Assembly: GCF_001580615.1 (NCBI RefSeq)
Contig: NZ_LHZC01000043.1
Coordinates: forward strand, 1-64,000
DNA from: Acetobacter malorum
GTDB taxonomy: Bacteria; Pseudomonadota; Alphaproteobacteria; Acetobacterales; Acetobacteraceae
Length of the DNA: 64,000 nt
Direction: 5' to 3'
A model generated the notes under the pieces. That model made no database searches. It was not told where the DNA came from and was given only the letters and a program-made list of their open reading frames with translations. The position numbers and the translations under genes are program-made. Positions 18,225 to 27,838 of the stretch are shown here, in pieces (within the stretch, counting starts at the first letter, position 1; every line of letters begins with the position of its first letter).

Positions 18225-18261
18225 AAAAAGCCGCTGAGGATTGCTCCCCAGCGGCTTTTTT
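18224..18261. terminator. Bidirectional terminator between EEP hydrolase and rhlE
   Basis: AAAAAAGCCGCTG (18224-18236) pairs with CAGCGGCTTTTTT (18249-18261), giving a 13-bp stem with A-run and T-run flanks that works in both directions between two convergent genes. Confidence 0.9.
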
Positions 18262-18298
18262 ACACGCGCCATAACCCCCGAAGGGATCAGGGTAACTC

Positions 18299-19639
18299 TT
18301 AGAAGGAGCGGCCACGGCCAGACGATGCGCCGCCACCAGAGCGACCACCGCCACCCGGACGACCACCGCCACCATTGCCACCACGCGGCGGGCCACCACG
18401 GCCACGACCACCGCCGCCGCCATTCCCGCCACGCGGCGGACCACCGCGACCACGGCCACCGCCACCCAGCACGGGCGGACGCATGGTAGAGGCCTCAGCA
18501 CTTTCGGAATGCCAGGGATGGTCACGCACCACCGGGATGGGCTTGCCAATGGTTTTTTCAATATCACGCAGCCAGGCGCGCTGTTCCGGGTCACAGAAGG
18601 ACACGGCCCAGCCATCACGCCCTGCACGCGCCGTCCGGCCAATGCGGTGCACGTAGCTTTCCGGCACGTTCGGCAGATCGTAGTTGAAGACGTGGCTCAC
18701 ATCGTCCACGTCAATGCCACGTGCTGCAATGTCGGTCGCCACCAGCACTTTAACGCTGCCAGCACGGAAACCGCTCATGGCCCGCTCACGCGCACCCTGA
18801 GACTTATTGCCGTGAATAGCTTCCGCCACCACGTTGTTTTTGTTCAGGAATTCCGCAACCTTGTTGGCCTCATGCTTCATGAGGGTAAACACCACGGCGC
18901 GGGCAACCTTGGGGGATTCAACCAGTGTCAGCAGGGCATCGCGCTTGTCGGTGCCTTCCACAAACATCACAGCCTGCTGGATGCGGTCCACCGTGCTGGA
19001 CGGCGGGGTGACTTCCACCTTGGCCGGATCATGCAGCAGAGAGTTGGCCAGATCCGCAATGCTGCGCGGCATGGTGGCAGAGAACAGCAGCGTCTGCCGC
19101 TTTGCGGGCAGATAGGTCATGATGCGGCGGATATCGCGCACAAAACCCATGTCCAGCATGCGGTCGGCTTCATCCAGCACCAGCACTTCAAGGCCGGAGA
19201 GGTCAATATAACCCTGGCCAATGAGGTCCAGCAGGCGGCCGGGGGCTGCAACCAGCACATCCACGCCACGGCGCATGGCTTCAACCTGACGCCCCTGCCC
19301 CACGCCACCGAACACAACGGCCTGCGTGAATTTCATGTGGCGGGCGTAGGCCTTAAAGCTTTCGCTGATCTGGGAAACCAGCTCACGCGTGGGAGCCAGC
19401 ACCAGAACGCGCGGCTTTTTGGGGCCGGCAACCTTGGGGTGCGCATTAAGGTGGTTCAGGATAGGCAGAGCAAACGCTGCGGTTTTCCCGGTGCCTGTCT
19501 GGGCCAGACCCAGCAGATCACGGCCTTGCAGCAAATGCGGGATGGACTGGGCCTGAATGGGGGTCGGGGTTTCATACCCCTGCTCAGCCAGCGCCTTCAA
19601 CAGAGGGGGGGCAAGATTCAGTTCAGAAAACGTAGTCAT
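18299..19639 (-). CDS. rhlE: DEAD-box RNA helicase, RhlE type
   Basis: ATP-dependent RNA helicase used in ribosome assembly or RNA turnover. Motifs in order are a Q-motif region (PTPIQAQSIP), AQTGTGKT, PTRELVSQ, VLDEADRMLDMGF, SAT, ARGIDVDDV and HRIGRTARAGRDG. ATG 19639 gives 446 aa. The last 55 or so residues are an Arg/Gly-rich RGG tail with a tandem repeat, expected to bind RNA non-specifically. It is flanked by a long non-coding AT-rich stretch upstream and a bidirectional terminator downstream. Confidence 0.93.
   Translation of the reverse strand: MTTFSELNLAPPLLKALAEQGYETPTPIQAQSIPHLLQGRDLLGLAQTGTGKTAAFALPILNHLNAHPKVAGPKKPRVLVLAPTRELVSQISESFKAYARHMKFTQAVVFGGVGQGRQVEAMRRGVDVLVAAPGRLLDLIGQGYIDLSGLEVLVLDEADRMLDMGFVRDIRRIMTYLPAKRQTLLFSATMPRSIADLANSLLHDPAKVEVTPPSSTVDRIQQAVMFVEGTDKRDALLTLVESPKVARAVVFTLMKHEANKVAEFLNKNNVVAEAIHGNKSQGARERAMSGFRAGSVKVLVATDIAARGIDVDDVSHVFNYDLPNVPESYVHRIGRTARAGRDGWAVSFCDPEQRAWLRDIEKTIGKPIPVVRDHPWHSESAEASTMRPPVLGGGGRGRGGPPRGGNGGGGGRGRGGPPRGGNGGGGRPGGGGRSGGGASSGRGRSF
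18302..18475 (-). repeat. Low-complexity RGG-box tail of rhlE with a tandem repeat
   Basis: The C-terminal coding stretch encodes GRGRGGPPRGGNGGGG twice in succession, then GRPGGGGRSGGG. The DNA is correspondingly repetitive (ccacc/gccacc units). Such tracts can expand or contract by slippage. The amino-acid repeat is directly visible; instability is inference. Confidence 0.8.
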
Positions 19640-20148
19640 CAGGGCAAACCTTTTCGTGCAGCCTGAAAAGCGAGACGAGACCACCCTTTTTCAGTTACGC
19701 ACCATATCGTGTCAGGACGGAGTGAAAACGGCACACCCTGTGCACGACCCTTCACCCGCATTCATGAACATTTTTTAACAATGCTGGCAGCGTCACGTCT
19801 TTTCAGAAAAGTCAGTCTGAAAACCCTGCCTTGAGAGTGTATATAAGTGGAGTTTTCCTACCCCGCAAGCCTTCCGTACCATATTGGTCCTAAAAGAAAG
19901 CCGCCATATAATCGTCACAGTCTGTTCACCGATCAGGCTCCAACGCGCGGACGCAAGGAAACAAAAGCCATGGCTGCTCAATTTTAAAGGAAGTTTTAAA
20001 AAACAGAACAGGCGCTTTCTTTTCTTAAGAGAGCATCCGGTTCCGTTGCGAACTAACCAAAGTTTTAGAAGAAATATTCACAAGCAGTTCAAAACAGCCA
20101 TTTCAGCCTTCAAAACGACCAGCGAAAACAACGCGCCTCCGCTTGCGG
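19640..20148. other. Intergenic region (about 509 bp), AT-rich in its central part, no supported gene
   Basis: Between the rhlE start and the metW stop. The stretch 19780-20130 is clearly richer in A/T than the flanks. Short frames on both strands (e.g. 19884-20225 plus) have no recognisable protein features, and the plus frame runs into metW. It should contain the rhlE promoter on the minus strand. I see no tRNA, riboswitch or clear hairpin. A decayed gene or a small RNA is possible but not supported. Confidence 0.5.
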
Positions 20149-20778
20149 TCAGCTTTCCTCTGACGGCGGCGGGCACTCCCCTTCGCGCCGCAGCAGGAAC
20201 AAAGCCTGCTCACCAAACAGGTTAGCCATCCGGATGGAACGCCGCCATGGTGCGCGCTCGCCCTCTTCATCCACCGCCATCCATTGCTGCACGCAATACC
20301 CCTCTTCCGCGCACAGCGCGATGAAGTCCCGGATAGTACAGGGGTGAATATTGGGCGTTTCATACCACGGGGTATGCCAGACAGCCGTCATGGGCATCCG
20401 CCCGCTCAGCAGCAGTTTCAGCCGCAGCTGCCAGTGGCCAAAGTTGGGAAAAGAGACAATGGCGTGCCGCCCGATGCGCAGCATTTGCCGCAGCACTTCC
20501 CGCGGGCGTTCCACGGCCTGAAGCGTGCGCTGTAGCACCACATAGTCAAACGCATCATTAGGGTAATGCGCCAGATCGTGGTCAGCATCCCCATGCACCA
20601 CGGGCAGACCATGGGCGACAGAGCGGGTCACTTCCCGCATATCAATTTCAATGCCCCGGGCATCACAGCCGCGCAGGCGGAACAGATGGTCAATCAGCGC
20701 GCCGTCACCACTGCCTACGTCCAGAACCCGGGTGCCGGGTTCAATCATCTGAGCAATCAGCCGTTGATCAAGACGCAT
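20149..20778 (-). CDS. metW: MetW, methionine biosynthesis methyltransferase-like protein
   Basis: SAM-methyltransferase fold with motif I VLDVGSGDGAL near residue 20, then YVVLQRTLQAVERP and ISFPNFGHWQLR, a stretch typical of MetW. MetW works with MetX in homoserine O-acetylation or its control, but its exact activity is unsettled. The ATG at 20778 overlaps the metX stop by one base (TGATG), giving 209 aa. The longer frame upstream lies within metX. The metX-metW pair is the standard alpha/beta-proteobacterial arrangement. Confidence 0.92.
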   Translation of the reverse strand: MRLDQRLIAQMIEPGTRVLDVGSGDGALIDHLFRLRGCDARGIEIDMREVTRSVAHGLPVVHGDADHDLAHYPNDAFDYVVLQRTLQAVERPREVLRQMLRIGRHAIVSFPNFGHWQLRLKLLLSGRMPMTAVWHTPWYETPNIHPCTIRDFIALCAEEGYCVQQWMAVDEEGERAPWRRSIRMANLFGEQALFLLRREGECPPPSEES

Positions 20779-21953
20779 CAGGCGAGCCCTGCATGATCTG
20801 CCACACCGCACAGGAAGCCCCGCACGGTTCTGTCAAAATCCGGTTCATCCAGCAGAAAGGCGTCATGCCCCTTGTCCGTTTCAATCTCCACAAAGGAGAC
20901 GTTGGCCGCAGCCTGATTAAGCGCGCGCACCAGATAGCGGGAGCTGGATGTGGGGAACAGCCAGTCGGACGAGAACGACACCACGCAGAACCGCACCGGC
21001 GTGCCGGCAAAGGCCGCAGGCAGTTCGCCATCATGCTCAGCGGCAAGGTCGAACCAGTCCATGGCACGGGTGATGGTCAGGTAGGAATTGGCATCAAACC
21101 GCCGCACAAAAGCAGACCCCTGATAACGCAGGTAGGATTCCACCTCGAACACATCCCCGAACATAGCCAGAGAGGCTTCCGGGGCCTGCGCATCTTTGGG
21201 TTCCTGCCGCACCCGGCGGCCGAACTTGCGCGTGAGCGCTTCTTCCGAAAGGTAGGTGATGTGCGCCATCATGCGCGCCACGGCCAGTCCACGGGCGGGA
21301 ACGACGTTATGTTCCCAGTAGCGGCCGCCATACCAGTCCGGGTCGGCAAAAATAGCCTGACGCCCGACCTCGTTAAACGCAATATTCTGGGCAGAGTGGA
21401 ACGGCGCTGTGGCAATGGGCATGGCCGCCAGCATCATGTGCGGATACGTAACCGCCCATTCCAGCACCTGCATGCCGCCCATGGAGCCACCGACAACGGC
21501 AAACAGCCGCTCAATCCCTAAAGAGCGCACCAGTTTATACTGGGCACGCACCATGTCGCGGATGGTGATGGGCGGGAAATCTGTGCCCCAACGCTCAACC
21601 TTGCCTTCCGCACAGGCAGGCTTGAGGGAGCGCGGGCCGGTGCTGCCCATGCAGCCGCCCAGCACGTTCATGCAGATAATAAAAAAGCGGTTCGTATCAA
21701 TAGGCCGCCCCGGCCCCACCATGCGCGCCCACCAGCCGGGCTTGCCGGTTTGCGGGTGCGTTTCCGCCACATACTGGTCCCCCGTAAAGGCGTGGCAGAT
21801 GACAATGGCGTTGTCCCGCTTAGGGGAAAGCTGGCCGTAGGTGCGATAGGCCACATCAAGGGATGGCAGATGCACACCGCATTCCAGATCCAGCCCATCG
21901 GGGAACGTGGCGTGCTGATGGTCGCCGACATCAAGAGGCGCTGTGCTGTTCAT
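20778..21953 (-). CDS. metX: Homoserine O-acetyltransferase
   Basis: Alpha/beta-hydrolase enzyme activating L-homoserine for methionine synthesis. The nucleophile elbow is [12 protein letters not shown], with upstream [11 protein letters not shown]. The catalytic Asp is expected near SSDWLFPT and the His in [10 protein letters not shown]. The 391-aa length is standard. Whether the acyl donor is acetyl- or succinyl-CoA cannot be told for certain from the name; proteobacterial MetX enzymes include succinyl-transferring members. It is translationally coupled to metW. Confidence 0.93.
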   Translation of the reverse strand: MNSTAPLDVGDHQHATFPDGLDLECGVHLPSLDVAYRTYGQLSPKRDNAIVICHAFTGDQYVAETHPQTGKPGWWARMVGPGRPIDTNRFFIICMNVLGGCMGSTGPRSLKPACAEGKVERWGTDFPPITIRDMVRAQYKLVRSLGIERLFAVVGGSMGGMQVLEWAVTYPHMMLAAMPIATAPFHSAQNIAFNEVGRQAIFADPDWYGGRYWEHNVVPARGLAVARMMAHITYLSEEALTRKFGRRVRQEPKDAQAPEASLAMFGDVFEVESYLRYQGSAFVRRFDANSYLTITRAMDWFDLAAEHDGELPAAFAGTPVRFCVVSFSSDWLFPTSSSRYLVRALNQAAANVSFVEIETDKGHDAFLLDEPDFDRTVRGFLCGVADHAGLA

Positions 21954-22053
21954 GAAGGTGATACCAACTCCGGCTGGAAGACCTCCGACATAGGAGCGAA
22001 AACAGGACGGATCAAGTCCGCCTTAACGCTGCCGCAGGCCTGCCATGCCAGTG

Positions 22054-23859
22054 TTAGCCATCCATTTTCAGAGCGGCGAGGAAGGCGCTCTGCGGAATTT
22101 CCACTTTCCCGAACTGCCGCATGCGCTTTTTACCCTCTTTCTGCTTTTCAAGCAGCTTGCGCTTACGGGAGATATCACCGCCATAACATTTGGCCGTCAC
22201 ATCCTTGGAAAGAGCACCAATGGTCTCACGCGCAATCACCTTGCTGCCAATGGCCGCCTGAATGGCGATTTTGAACAGCTGGCGGGGGATGAGGTCCTTC
22301 AGGCGGGCGCAAATAGCGCGCCCACGGGTTTCCGCTGCAGAGCGATGCGCAATGAAGGACAGAGCATCCACCGGCTCCTGATTCACCAGAATGGAAATGC
22401 GCACGAGGTCACTCTCCTCATACCCATCCATCTGGTAGTCAAAGCTGGCGTACCCGCGTGTGAGGGACTTCAGGCGGTCATAGAAGTCAAACACCACCTC
22501 GTTCAGCGGCAGGCGATAGACGGCCATGGCGCGGTTGCCCACGTAGGTCAGGTCGACCTGCACGCCACGGCGTTCCGTGCACAGGGTCAGCACCGCGCCC
22601 AGATATTCATCCGGCACCATGATGGTGGCCTTGATCCACGGCTCGTCAATTGTCTCAATCTGGGAGAGGTCCGGCATATCGGCCGGATTGTGCAGCTCTT
22701 CTTTCTGCCCGTTGGTCAGCATGATGTGGTACACCACGGACGGCGCGGTGGCGATCAGATCAAGATCGAACTCGCGGGACAGGCGTTCCTGAATAATTTC
22801 CAGATGCAGCAGACCAAGGAAGCCGCAACGGAAGCCAAAGCCCAGTGCAGCAGACGTCTCGGCCTCATAATGGAACGAGGCATCGTTCAGGCGCAGTTTG
22901 GAAAGGCTGTCACGCAGCTTTTCAAAGTCATCCGCCACAATGGGGAACAGACCACACCAGACCACCGGAATGGAGGGCTTGAAGCCTGCCAGAGCCTTCT
23001 CCGCCGGGCGGCGGTCATCGGTAATGGTGTCACCCACGTTACAGTCGGCCACGGTTTTGATAGCGGCGTTGATGTAGCCCATCTCACCCGGACCGAGGCT
23101 TTCCACCACCGTCATGCGTGGGGCGAACACACCGACCTGATCGATCTGATGCACAGCACCGCTGGACATCATGCGCATTTTCATGCCGCGCTGCAGGCGG
23201 CCTTCCTTGACGCGCACGAGCACGATGACACCCAGATACGGGTCGTACCAGCTATCCACCAGCATGGCCTGCAGCGGCTTGTCCGCATCGCCCACCGGCG
23301 GCGGCAGGCGGGTCACAACGGCTTCCAGCACGCCTTCAATATTCAGGCCGGTCTTGGCGGAAATTTCCACCGCATCATCTGCGGGGATACCAATCACTTC
23401 CTCAATCTGCGCCTTAACGCGCTCGACGTCGGCTGCGGGCAGATCGACCTTGTTCAGCACCGGCACAATTTCATGGTTGGCATCAATGGCCTGATACACG
23501 TTGGCCAGTGTCTGCGCTTCCACCCCCTGCGAGGCATCCACCACCAGCAGCGAGCCTTCACACGCGGCCAGTGAGCGGCTGACTTCATACGCAAAGTCAA
23601 CGTGTCCGGGCGTGTCCATCAGGTTCAGGACATAAGTCTTGCCATCCTTGGCCGGGTAGGTCAGCCGGACAGTCTGGGCCTTGATGGTGATGCCACGCTC
23701 ACGCTCAAGATCCATATTATCGAGCACCTGATTCGTCATCTCGCGGGCGGTCAACGCCCCGCAAGCCTGAATCATGCGGTCGGCCAGTGTCGATTTCCCA
23801 TGGTCAATATGGGCGATAATCGAGAAATTGCGGATGAGCGAAAGGGGTGTGTCGGTCAT
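22054..23859 (-). CDS. lepA: Elongation factor 4 (LepA)
   Basis: Ribosome-dependent GTPase that back-translocates or remodels stalled ribosomes. The G1 motif AHIDHGKST is near the N-terminus, with DTPGHVDF (G3) and NKVDLP (G4). LepA-specific C-terminal sequence includes [23 protein letters not shown] 23859, with GGGAG about 4 nt upstream, gives 601 aa. It lies about 100 bp upstream of metX on the same strand. Confidence 0.95.
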   Translation of the reverse strand: MTDTPLSLIRNFSIIAHIDHGKSTLADRMIQACGALTAREMTNQVLDNMDLERERGITIKAQTVRLTYPAKDGKTYVLNLMDTPGHVDFAYEVSRSLAACEGSLLVVDASQGVEAQTLANVYQAIDANHEIVPVLNKVDLPAADVERVKAQIEEVIGIPADDAVEISAKTGLNIEGVLEAVVTRLPPPVGDADKPLQAMLVDSWYDPYLGVIVLVRVKEGRLQRGMKMRMMSSGAVHQIDQVGVFAPRMTVVESLGPGEMGYINAAIKTVADCNVGDTITDDRRPAEKALAGFKPSIPVVWCGLFPIVADDFEKLRDSLSKLRLNDASFHYEAETSAALGFGFRCGFLGLLHLEIIQERLSREFDLDLIATAPSVVYHIMLTNGQKEELHNPADMPDLSQIETIDEPWIKATIMVPDEYLGAVLTLCTERRGVQVDLTYVGNRAMAVYRLPLNEVVFDFYDRLKSLTRGYASFDYQMDGYEESDLVRISILVNQEPVDALSFIAHRSAAETRGRAICARLKDLIPRQLFKIAIQAAIGSKVIARETIGALSKDVTAKCYGGDISRKRKLLEKQKEGKKRMRQFGKVEIPQSAFLAALKMDG

Positions 23860-23932
23860 GCTGCTCCCTTTAAGCGATACGGAGAGACTTGTCAGCCAGT
23901 TCCGCACCGCCGGGGGCTGTTTCCCTGAAAAA

Positions 23933-23975
23933 TTTTACCGGCCTGACGCCCAACCCCTTAGAGAGCCGTCAGGCC
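23933..23975 (-). terminator. Possible terminator after the TonB receptor at 24108
   Basis: GGCCTGACG (23940-23948) pairs perfectly with CGTCAGGCC (23967-23975), with an 18-nt loop. On the minus strand it is followed by GGTAAAATTTTT, so the T-run is displaced. It sits between the receptor stop and lepA. Confidence 0.45.
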
Positions 23976-24107
23976 AGCCAGCAACCCTACATACTTATAC
24001 AGCCGCCAAGATCTGGTGAGGGACACCAGAGAGACGAGTCTTCATCGCCTCCCCGCTCCTGCTGATAACCAAGAGACAGGCCTTCCTGTGAAAGCCTAAC
24101 GCCTCGA

Positions 24108-26582
24108 TTAGAACTCAGCAGAGACCGTGCCGAAATATTCGCGTGGGGCTGCCTGATAGAGAATGGCGTTATTATCACCAGACATGGCCGCCGTTCCGTA
24201 AAGCCCACCGAAATAATTCTGATTGAACAGGTTGTTCACCGAGAAGCTGACTTTCAGATCCTGCAAGGAATGACCAATTTTTCCAAAATTGTAGGAGGCC
24301 ATTAAAGACGAGGTCCAGTAAGATGGCACCTTCACGTCATTCGTATATGTCATCGCCATAGCGCTGCTGTAGGTCGTATTGAAGTTAAACGATGCACGGC
24401 GATAGGTATAATTCACGTTCGCTTTATACATGAACTTTGGATAGAAAACCTGATGCTTTCCCTTAATGCTGACAGTGCCGCCATTATAGGGGATAACGCT
24501 TGATTTATACTGCGCATCATTCCAGCTAAAGCTGTTAGTAATTTCCAGACCATGGAACGGGCGAATAGTGCCAAGAACATCGGCTCCGTTCATGGTTTCA
24601 CGCCCCACGTTCAGATAGGCGCTGTAGGTATTGTTGACAGGGCCGGACGTGATACCTGCCAGACGGTTGTAATAATCCGTATGATAAAAATCGACAGCAC
24701 CCGAGAACAAAGCTGAGTTGTAGCGGTAGCCCACAACATAGTTCCATGTTCTCTCCGGCTTCAGCTTGCTTTTGTTTTCATTAAAAACCTGCTGAGCCGG
24801 ATTGCCTGCATTACCAAGGCCACCCCAGGGTGTGCCACCATTTGTCTGGGTTGCGTAATCATACGTGCGCATGTTTTCCGCAATGTCCCAGTAGAATTCA
24901 TGCTTATCGAGAAAATGGTAGTCAAAGGCAAAGTGCGGCAGGAATGCATTAGACGAGGTCATGCTCCCGGACACTGGATGTGCGTAATACGTTCCCCAGG
25001 TGGACGCGAGTGCGGCCGTATTGTCCACGGTTGTGCCGCCATGTGTTGTCTGCGTCAGAGAGCGGAAGCCGCCTTCCAGCGTCATGCCCGGGATAATATG
25101 CCACACGTCTTTCAGGTAAAACTGAAATGTATTGCTGTTAAAAGAGTCCGCCCACCATGTGGTGCCGGTGCCTTTTTTAAAACCGCTGAGCGTTGCGTGC
25201 GCGCCGTTCACACCATCCTCATACAACCGTGTGGGATAATTGAAGCTATTATTTTGATACCAGACGCCGCTTTGAATATCGTTATTATGCAGTTTCAACG
25301 TAAAGCTTTGCGTAAAGCCAATACGCCTGACATCCGGGTGCCCCATCTGCTGCACCATGGGAATACCGGAGGTGGGAGAGGTCAGAAAGTTGTTAGTCCC
25401 GCCATAATCCCCGTTTGAAACATGCCCGTAAAGAACCGTATCGGATTTGAGATTACTGAGAATTTGATACTCGTTGACCAGCGCGCTGAGATAGTTTCTC
25501 TGCACCTGTGAGCCATCCCAGAAAATATTGGAGGCTTCATCGGCTGAAAGCACACCCTGCACTTCTGTTGGGACCGTGCCGGCCTGCGCATTAGCCGCCC
25601 ATCGAACGGCTTTTGCATAGTCAGGCTTGAGCATGGCAACCTGACCGTAGTTCTGCCACATGTTTTTCGTCATGGTCAGGAAGTTGTATTGTGTAAAACC
25701 AGAATAATCGAAAATTGCTGTCAGCTTCCCGCGGCCGTTCAGGTAAGGCTGCACAAGTTTGAAGTTGGCCTGATTTTCCCTCTGGTCTCCATACCCTTTC
25801 CACAAATTCTGCGCTGTCCGAGCATAGGACGCGTAAAATTTTGTCCCGGTCTCATTCAGAATACCGCTGTCTACACGGGCAAAAGTTCGAAAGCCATTAT
25901 AGCTGCCAAAGCTCTGGCTAATCTTGCCACCAGCCTTGTCTTTCGGGTCAGAAGACTGAAACGTCAGCGCGCCGCCCAGCGTCTGACCGGAAGGCATATC
26001 GACCGCACCTGCCCCCTGAGAGACAGACATGGACTGGATATTATCCTGAATTTCAATCTGGTCGATATTCAAACCATACCAGTTATGAAACCCGAACCCG
26101 CCCATTGGGATCCCATCAATCGTGCCGCCCAACTGAGACTGGTTAAAGCCACGCACATAAAAAGTACTGGCAGCCGTATCCATCCCCAACGCATCGGATG
26201 ACCCAAAGCTGACCCCCGGTGCCGTAGCGGCCAGAACCTGAAGCGGACTGGACCCAGAGGTAAAGTGATCAATCACGGCACGGGAAATAACAACCTTTGC
26301 ACCGACTGAATGGGCATGATTAGAGGTAACCTGCACTTCCTCCCCGGCAGCAGAACGAACAGCACGCGGCGTACGCGGAACAGAGGGAGAATGATGCCCC
26401 GCAGAGACACTCTTTTTAGAAGACGGCACCACAGAATGGCGCTGTTTTGCGACAGCCTTGCTCGGCCGGGGTAATGAGGCATCGGCCCGGGCCTGCTCCG
26501 CGCCCCCAACTGAGCACAACACGAGGGCTGTGCAGGTTAAGAAATACGAACGCCCTCGCAAACCATAAAGCAACGCCATCAT
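24108..26582 (-). CDS. TonB-dependent outer membrane receptor
   Basis: Outer-membrane gated channel for iron complexes or another scarce ligand. It has a signal peptide (residues about 5-35), a Ser/Lys/Arg-rich linker to about residue 80, then a TonB-box-like EEVQVTS. The plug domain contains TFYVRGFNQSQLGGTIDGIPMGG, and the barrel ends FGTVSAEF. ATG 26582, with GGGTG 6 nt upstream, is preferred to GTG 26591, giving about 824 aa. No siderophore genes or FecR/FecI-like regulator lie next to it, so the ligand is unknown. It is followed by a hairpin and lepA. Confidence 0.88.
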   Translation of the reverse strand: MMALLYGLRGRSYFLTCTALVLCSVGGAEQARADASLPRPSKAVAKQRHSVVPSSKKSVSAGHHSPSVPRTPRAVRSAAGEEVQVTSNHAHSVGAKVVISRAVIDHFTSGSSPLQVLAATAPGVSFGSSDALGMDTAASTFYVRGFNQSQLGGTIDGIPMGGFGFHNWYGLNIDQIEIQDNIQSMSVSQGAGAVDMPSGQTLGGALTFQSSDPKDKAGGKISQSFGSYNGFRTFARVDSGILNETGTKFYASYARTAQNLWKGYGDQRENQANFKLVQPYLNGRGKLTAIFDYSGFTQYNFLTMTKNMWQNYGQVAMLKPDYAKAVRWAANAQAGTVPTEVQGVLSADEASNIFWDGSQVQRNYLSALVNEYQILSNLKSDTVLYGHVSNGDYGGTNNFLTSPTSGIPMVQQMGHPDVRRIGFTQSFTLKLHNNDIQSGVWYQNNSFNYPTRLYEDGVNGAHATLSGFKKGTGTTWWADSFNSNTFQFYLKDVWHIIPGMTLEGGFRSLTQTTHGGTTVDNTAALASTWGTYYAHPVSGSMTSSNAFLPHFAFDYHFLDKHEFYWDIAENMRTYDYATQTNGGTPWGGLGNAGNPAQQVFNENKSKLKPERTWNYVVGYRYNSALFSGAVDFYHTDYYNRLAGITSGPVNNTYSAYLNVGRETMNGADVLGTIRPFHGLEITNSFSWNDAQYKSSVIPYNGGTVSIKGKHQVFYPKFMYKANVNYTYRRASFNFNTTYSSAMAMTYTNDVKVPSYWTSSLMASYNFGKIGHSLQDLKVSFSVNNLFNQNYFGGLYGTAAMSGDNNAILYQAAPREYFGTVSAEF

Positions 26583-26774
26583 TATATTCACCCGTGCCGC
26601 ATATATTATACGATTTCACGGTATGGGATTCCGATGCTGATTCGAAATGGATTCTCTAATGTTTGCATTCACATTCCCGTGTACTTTCACCGCGCACGGG
26701 AATTCATAAATTTATTTCTGAAATGAACTTTATTCATGCAATTTTTTATAAAAATAACTGTAATTCTGTCTTTC

Positions 26775-27545
26775 TTAAAACGTTCCCATTACAATCCGAT
26801 GCAGCCACACGCCGCCCTTTCCCTCCGGCACAGGCACTGCACGATCAGTTGCATCACCCTGCGTATGCACGACGCCGCCTTGTTCCGAGTGTTGATAAGG
26901 CAATACTGCCCAGCGTGTTCCCCCGCCTGAGCGAGAAGGCGTTTCCCCCTTGTCTGTCTGAAAGGGAACCGAGGCAGGTGCCGCGCATACCCGATTATCT
27001 TGGGGGAACGCGTTTTCCACCAGAATACCCAAAACCGGCTCCACACCAGACCGCCAGAGCAACACTCGGTCAGAACGCCGGGGCGGCATATCGGGCATGA
27101 GCACCAGTGAGCTACCTTCGCGCAGCAGCGGTTCCATAGCGTCTGTATCCACGCGAATAGCGTAGGCATCACCAGTGACGGCACAGGGGAGTGTGACTTC
27201 CTCCCACAACACGCCGGTCGGGTGGCCTGCGCTATCAAACAGGCCGCTGCCCCGCAGGCGGGAGAGAGGCAGCCCGCGAATGCGACGTGCCGTAGAGGCA
27301 CCATGCCCTCGCCCTGCGCCTTCCAGCCGCTGGATAAAATCTGCCAGGGAGATTTTCAGAACATCCAGCGCCCGCAGCAGAGTGGGTAATGCCATCCACC
27401 GCATGTCCCCATGCGGGCTGATCCTGCGAGACGGATTAAAGGTCGTCGGATCCAGCCCTGCCGCACGAGCAAGACCGGAGGGGGTCAGCCCCTTCTCCAG
27501 CGCCAGAGCATCCAGCGCCTCCCACAGATCATCCGGGCGAATCAT
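26775..27545 (-). CDS. HTH regulator with LexA/S24-like C-terminal domain, catalytic Ser missing
   Basis: Residues 1-75 form a helix-turn-helix region (GLTPSGLARAAGLDPTTFN), as in alphaproteobacterial S24 repressor-like proteins. The C-terminal part has the S24 fold (VTLPCAVTGDAYAIRVDTDAMEP, about 118-139). In active members the last motif reads GDSMEP. Here the Ser is Ala136, and I see no Lys at the usual downstream place (RSDRVLLWRSGVEPVLG). It should therefore bind DNA without self-cleavage. It overlaps the small gene upstream by 4 bp (ATGA). The function and targets are unknown. Confidence 0.72.
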   Translation of the reverse strand: MIRPDDLWEALDALALEKGLTPSGLARAAGLDPTTFNPSRRISPHGDMRWMALPTLLRALDVLKISLADFIQRLEGAGRGHGASTARRIRGLPLSRLRGSGLFDSAGHPTGVLWEEVTLPCAVTGDAYAIRVDTDAMEPLLREGSSLVLMPDMPPRRSDRVLLWRSGVEPVLGILVENAFPQDNRVCAAPASVPFQTDKGETPSRSGGGTRWAVLPYQHSEQGGVVHTQGDATDRAVPVPEGKGGVWLHRIVMGTF

Positions 27546-27790
27546 TCATGCCGTGCAGACGGTGGTTTGAGCCCGCCCGCTCCTTTCAGCACTTCCCTCG
27601 TATGGCGGGCCTCGCCTTCATCGGTGACAAAAAAGCGACCCTGTCCGTCATCCCGCACAAAGCCCATGCCTTCCATCCGCACCAGACACGGATCATCCCG
27701 CTGCCCAGCGGGACGCCCCACCGCTCCCGCCAGACACAAACGGTGCAGGGCAGAGCGACAACAGGTTTCCAGATACGGTTCATTCCACAT
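27542..27790 (-). CDS. Small hypothetical protein, winged-helix-like, upstream of the S24-like regulator
   Basis: The frame contains MWNEPYLETCCRSALHRL at its start and GFVRDDGQGRFFVTDEGEARH near the end, which resembles the wing of a winged-helix domain. ATG 27790 gives 82 aa. A GTG at 27811 would add seven residues. No Shine-Dalgarno is visible for either. The stop overlaps the start of the downstream regulator (ATGA), supporting a real, co-translated gene. I do not recognise a named family. Confidence 0.55.
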   Translation of the reverse strand: MWNEPYLETCCRSALHRLCLAGAVGRPAGQRDDPCLVRMEGMGFVRDDGQGRFFVTDEGEARHTREVLKGAGGLKPPSARHE

Positions 27791-27838
27791 TTCAGGAGAA
27801 TCACTAATCACCAGAGGGAATGCAAGCGGCTTCTCTGC

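Noticed and set aside
19884-20225. Plus-strand 113-codon frame in the rhlE-metW gap
   Set aside because: Its C-terminal part is antisense to metW, and its N-terminal part is low in domain character without a Shine-Dalgarno.
21954-22053. Possible SAM-II riboswitch before metX
   Set aside because: I looked for the conserved SAM-II core on the minus strand and did not see it. The 100-bp gap also contains the lepA stop.
22045-23574. Long plus-strand open frame opposite lepA
   Set aside because: Antisense shadow of an unmistakable LepA, with no recognisable protein features.
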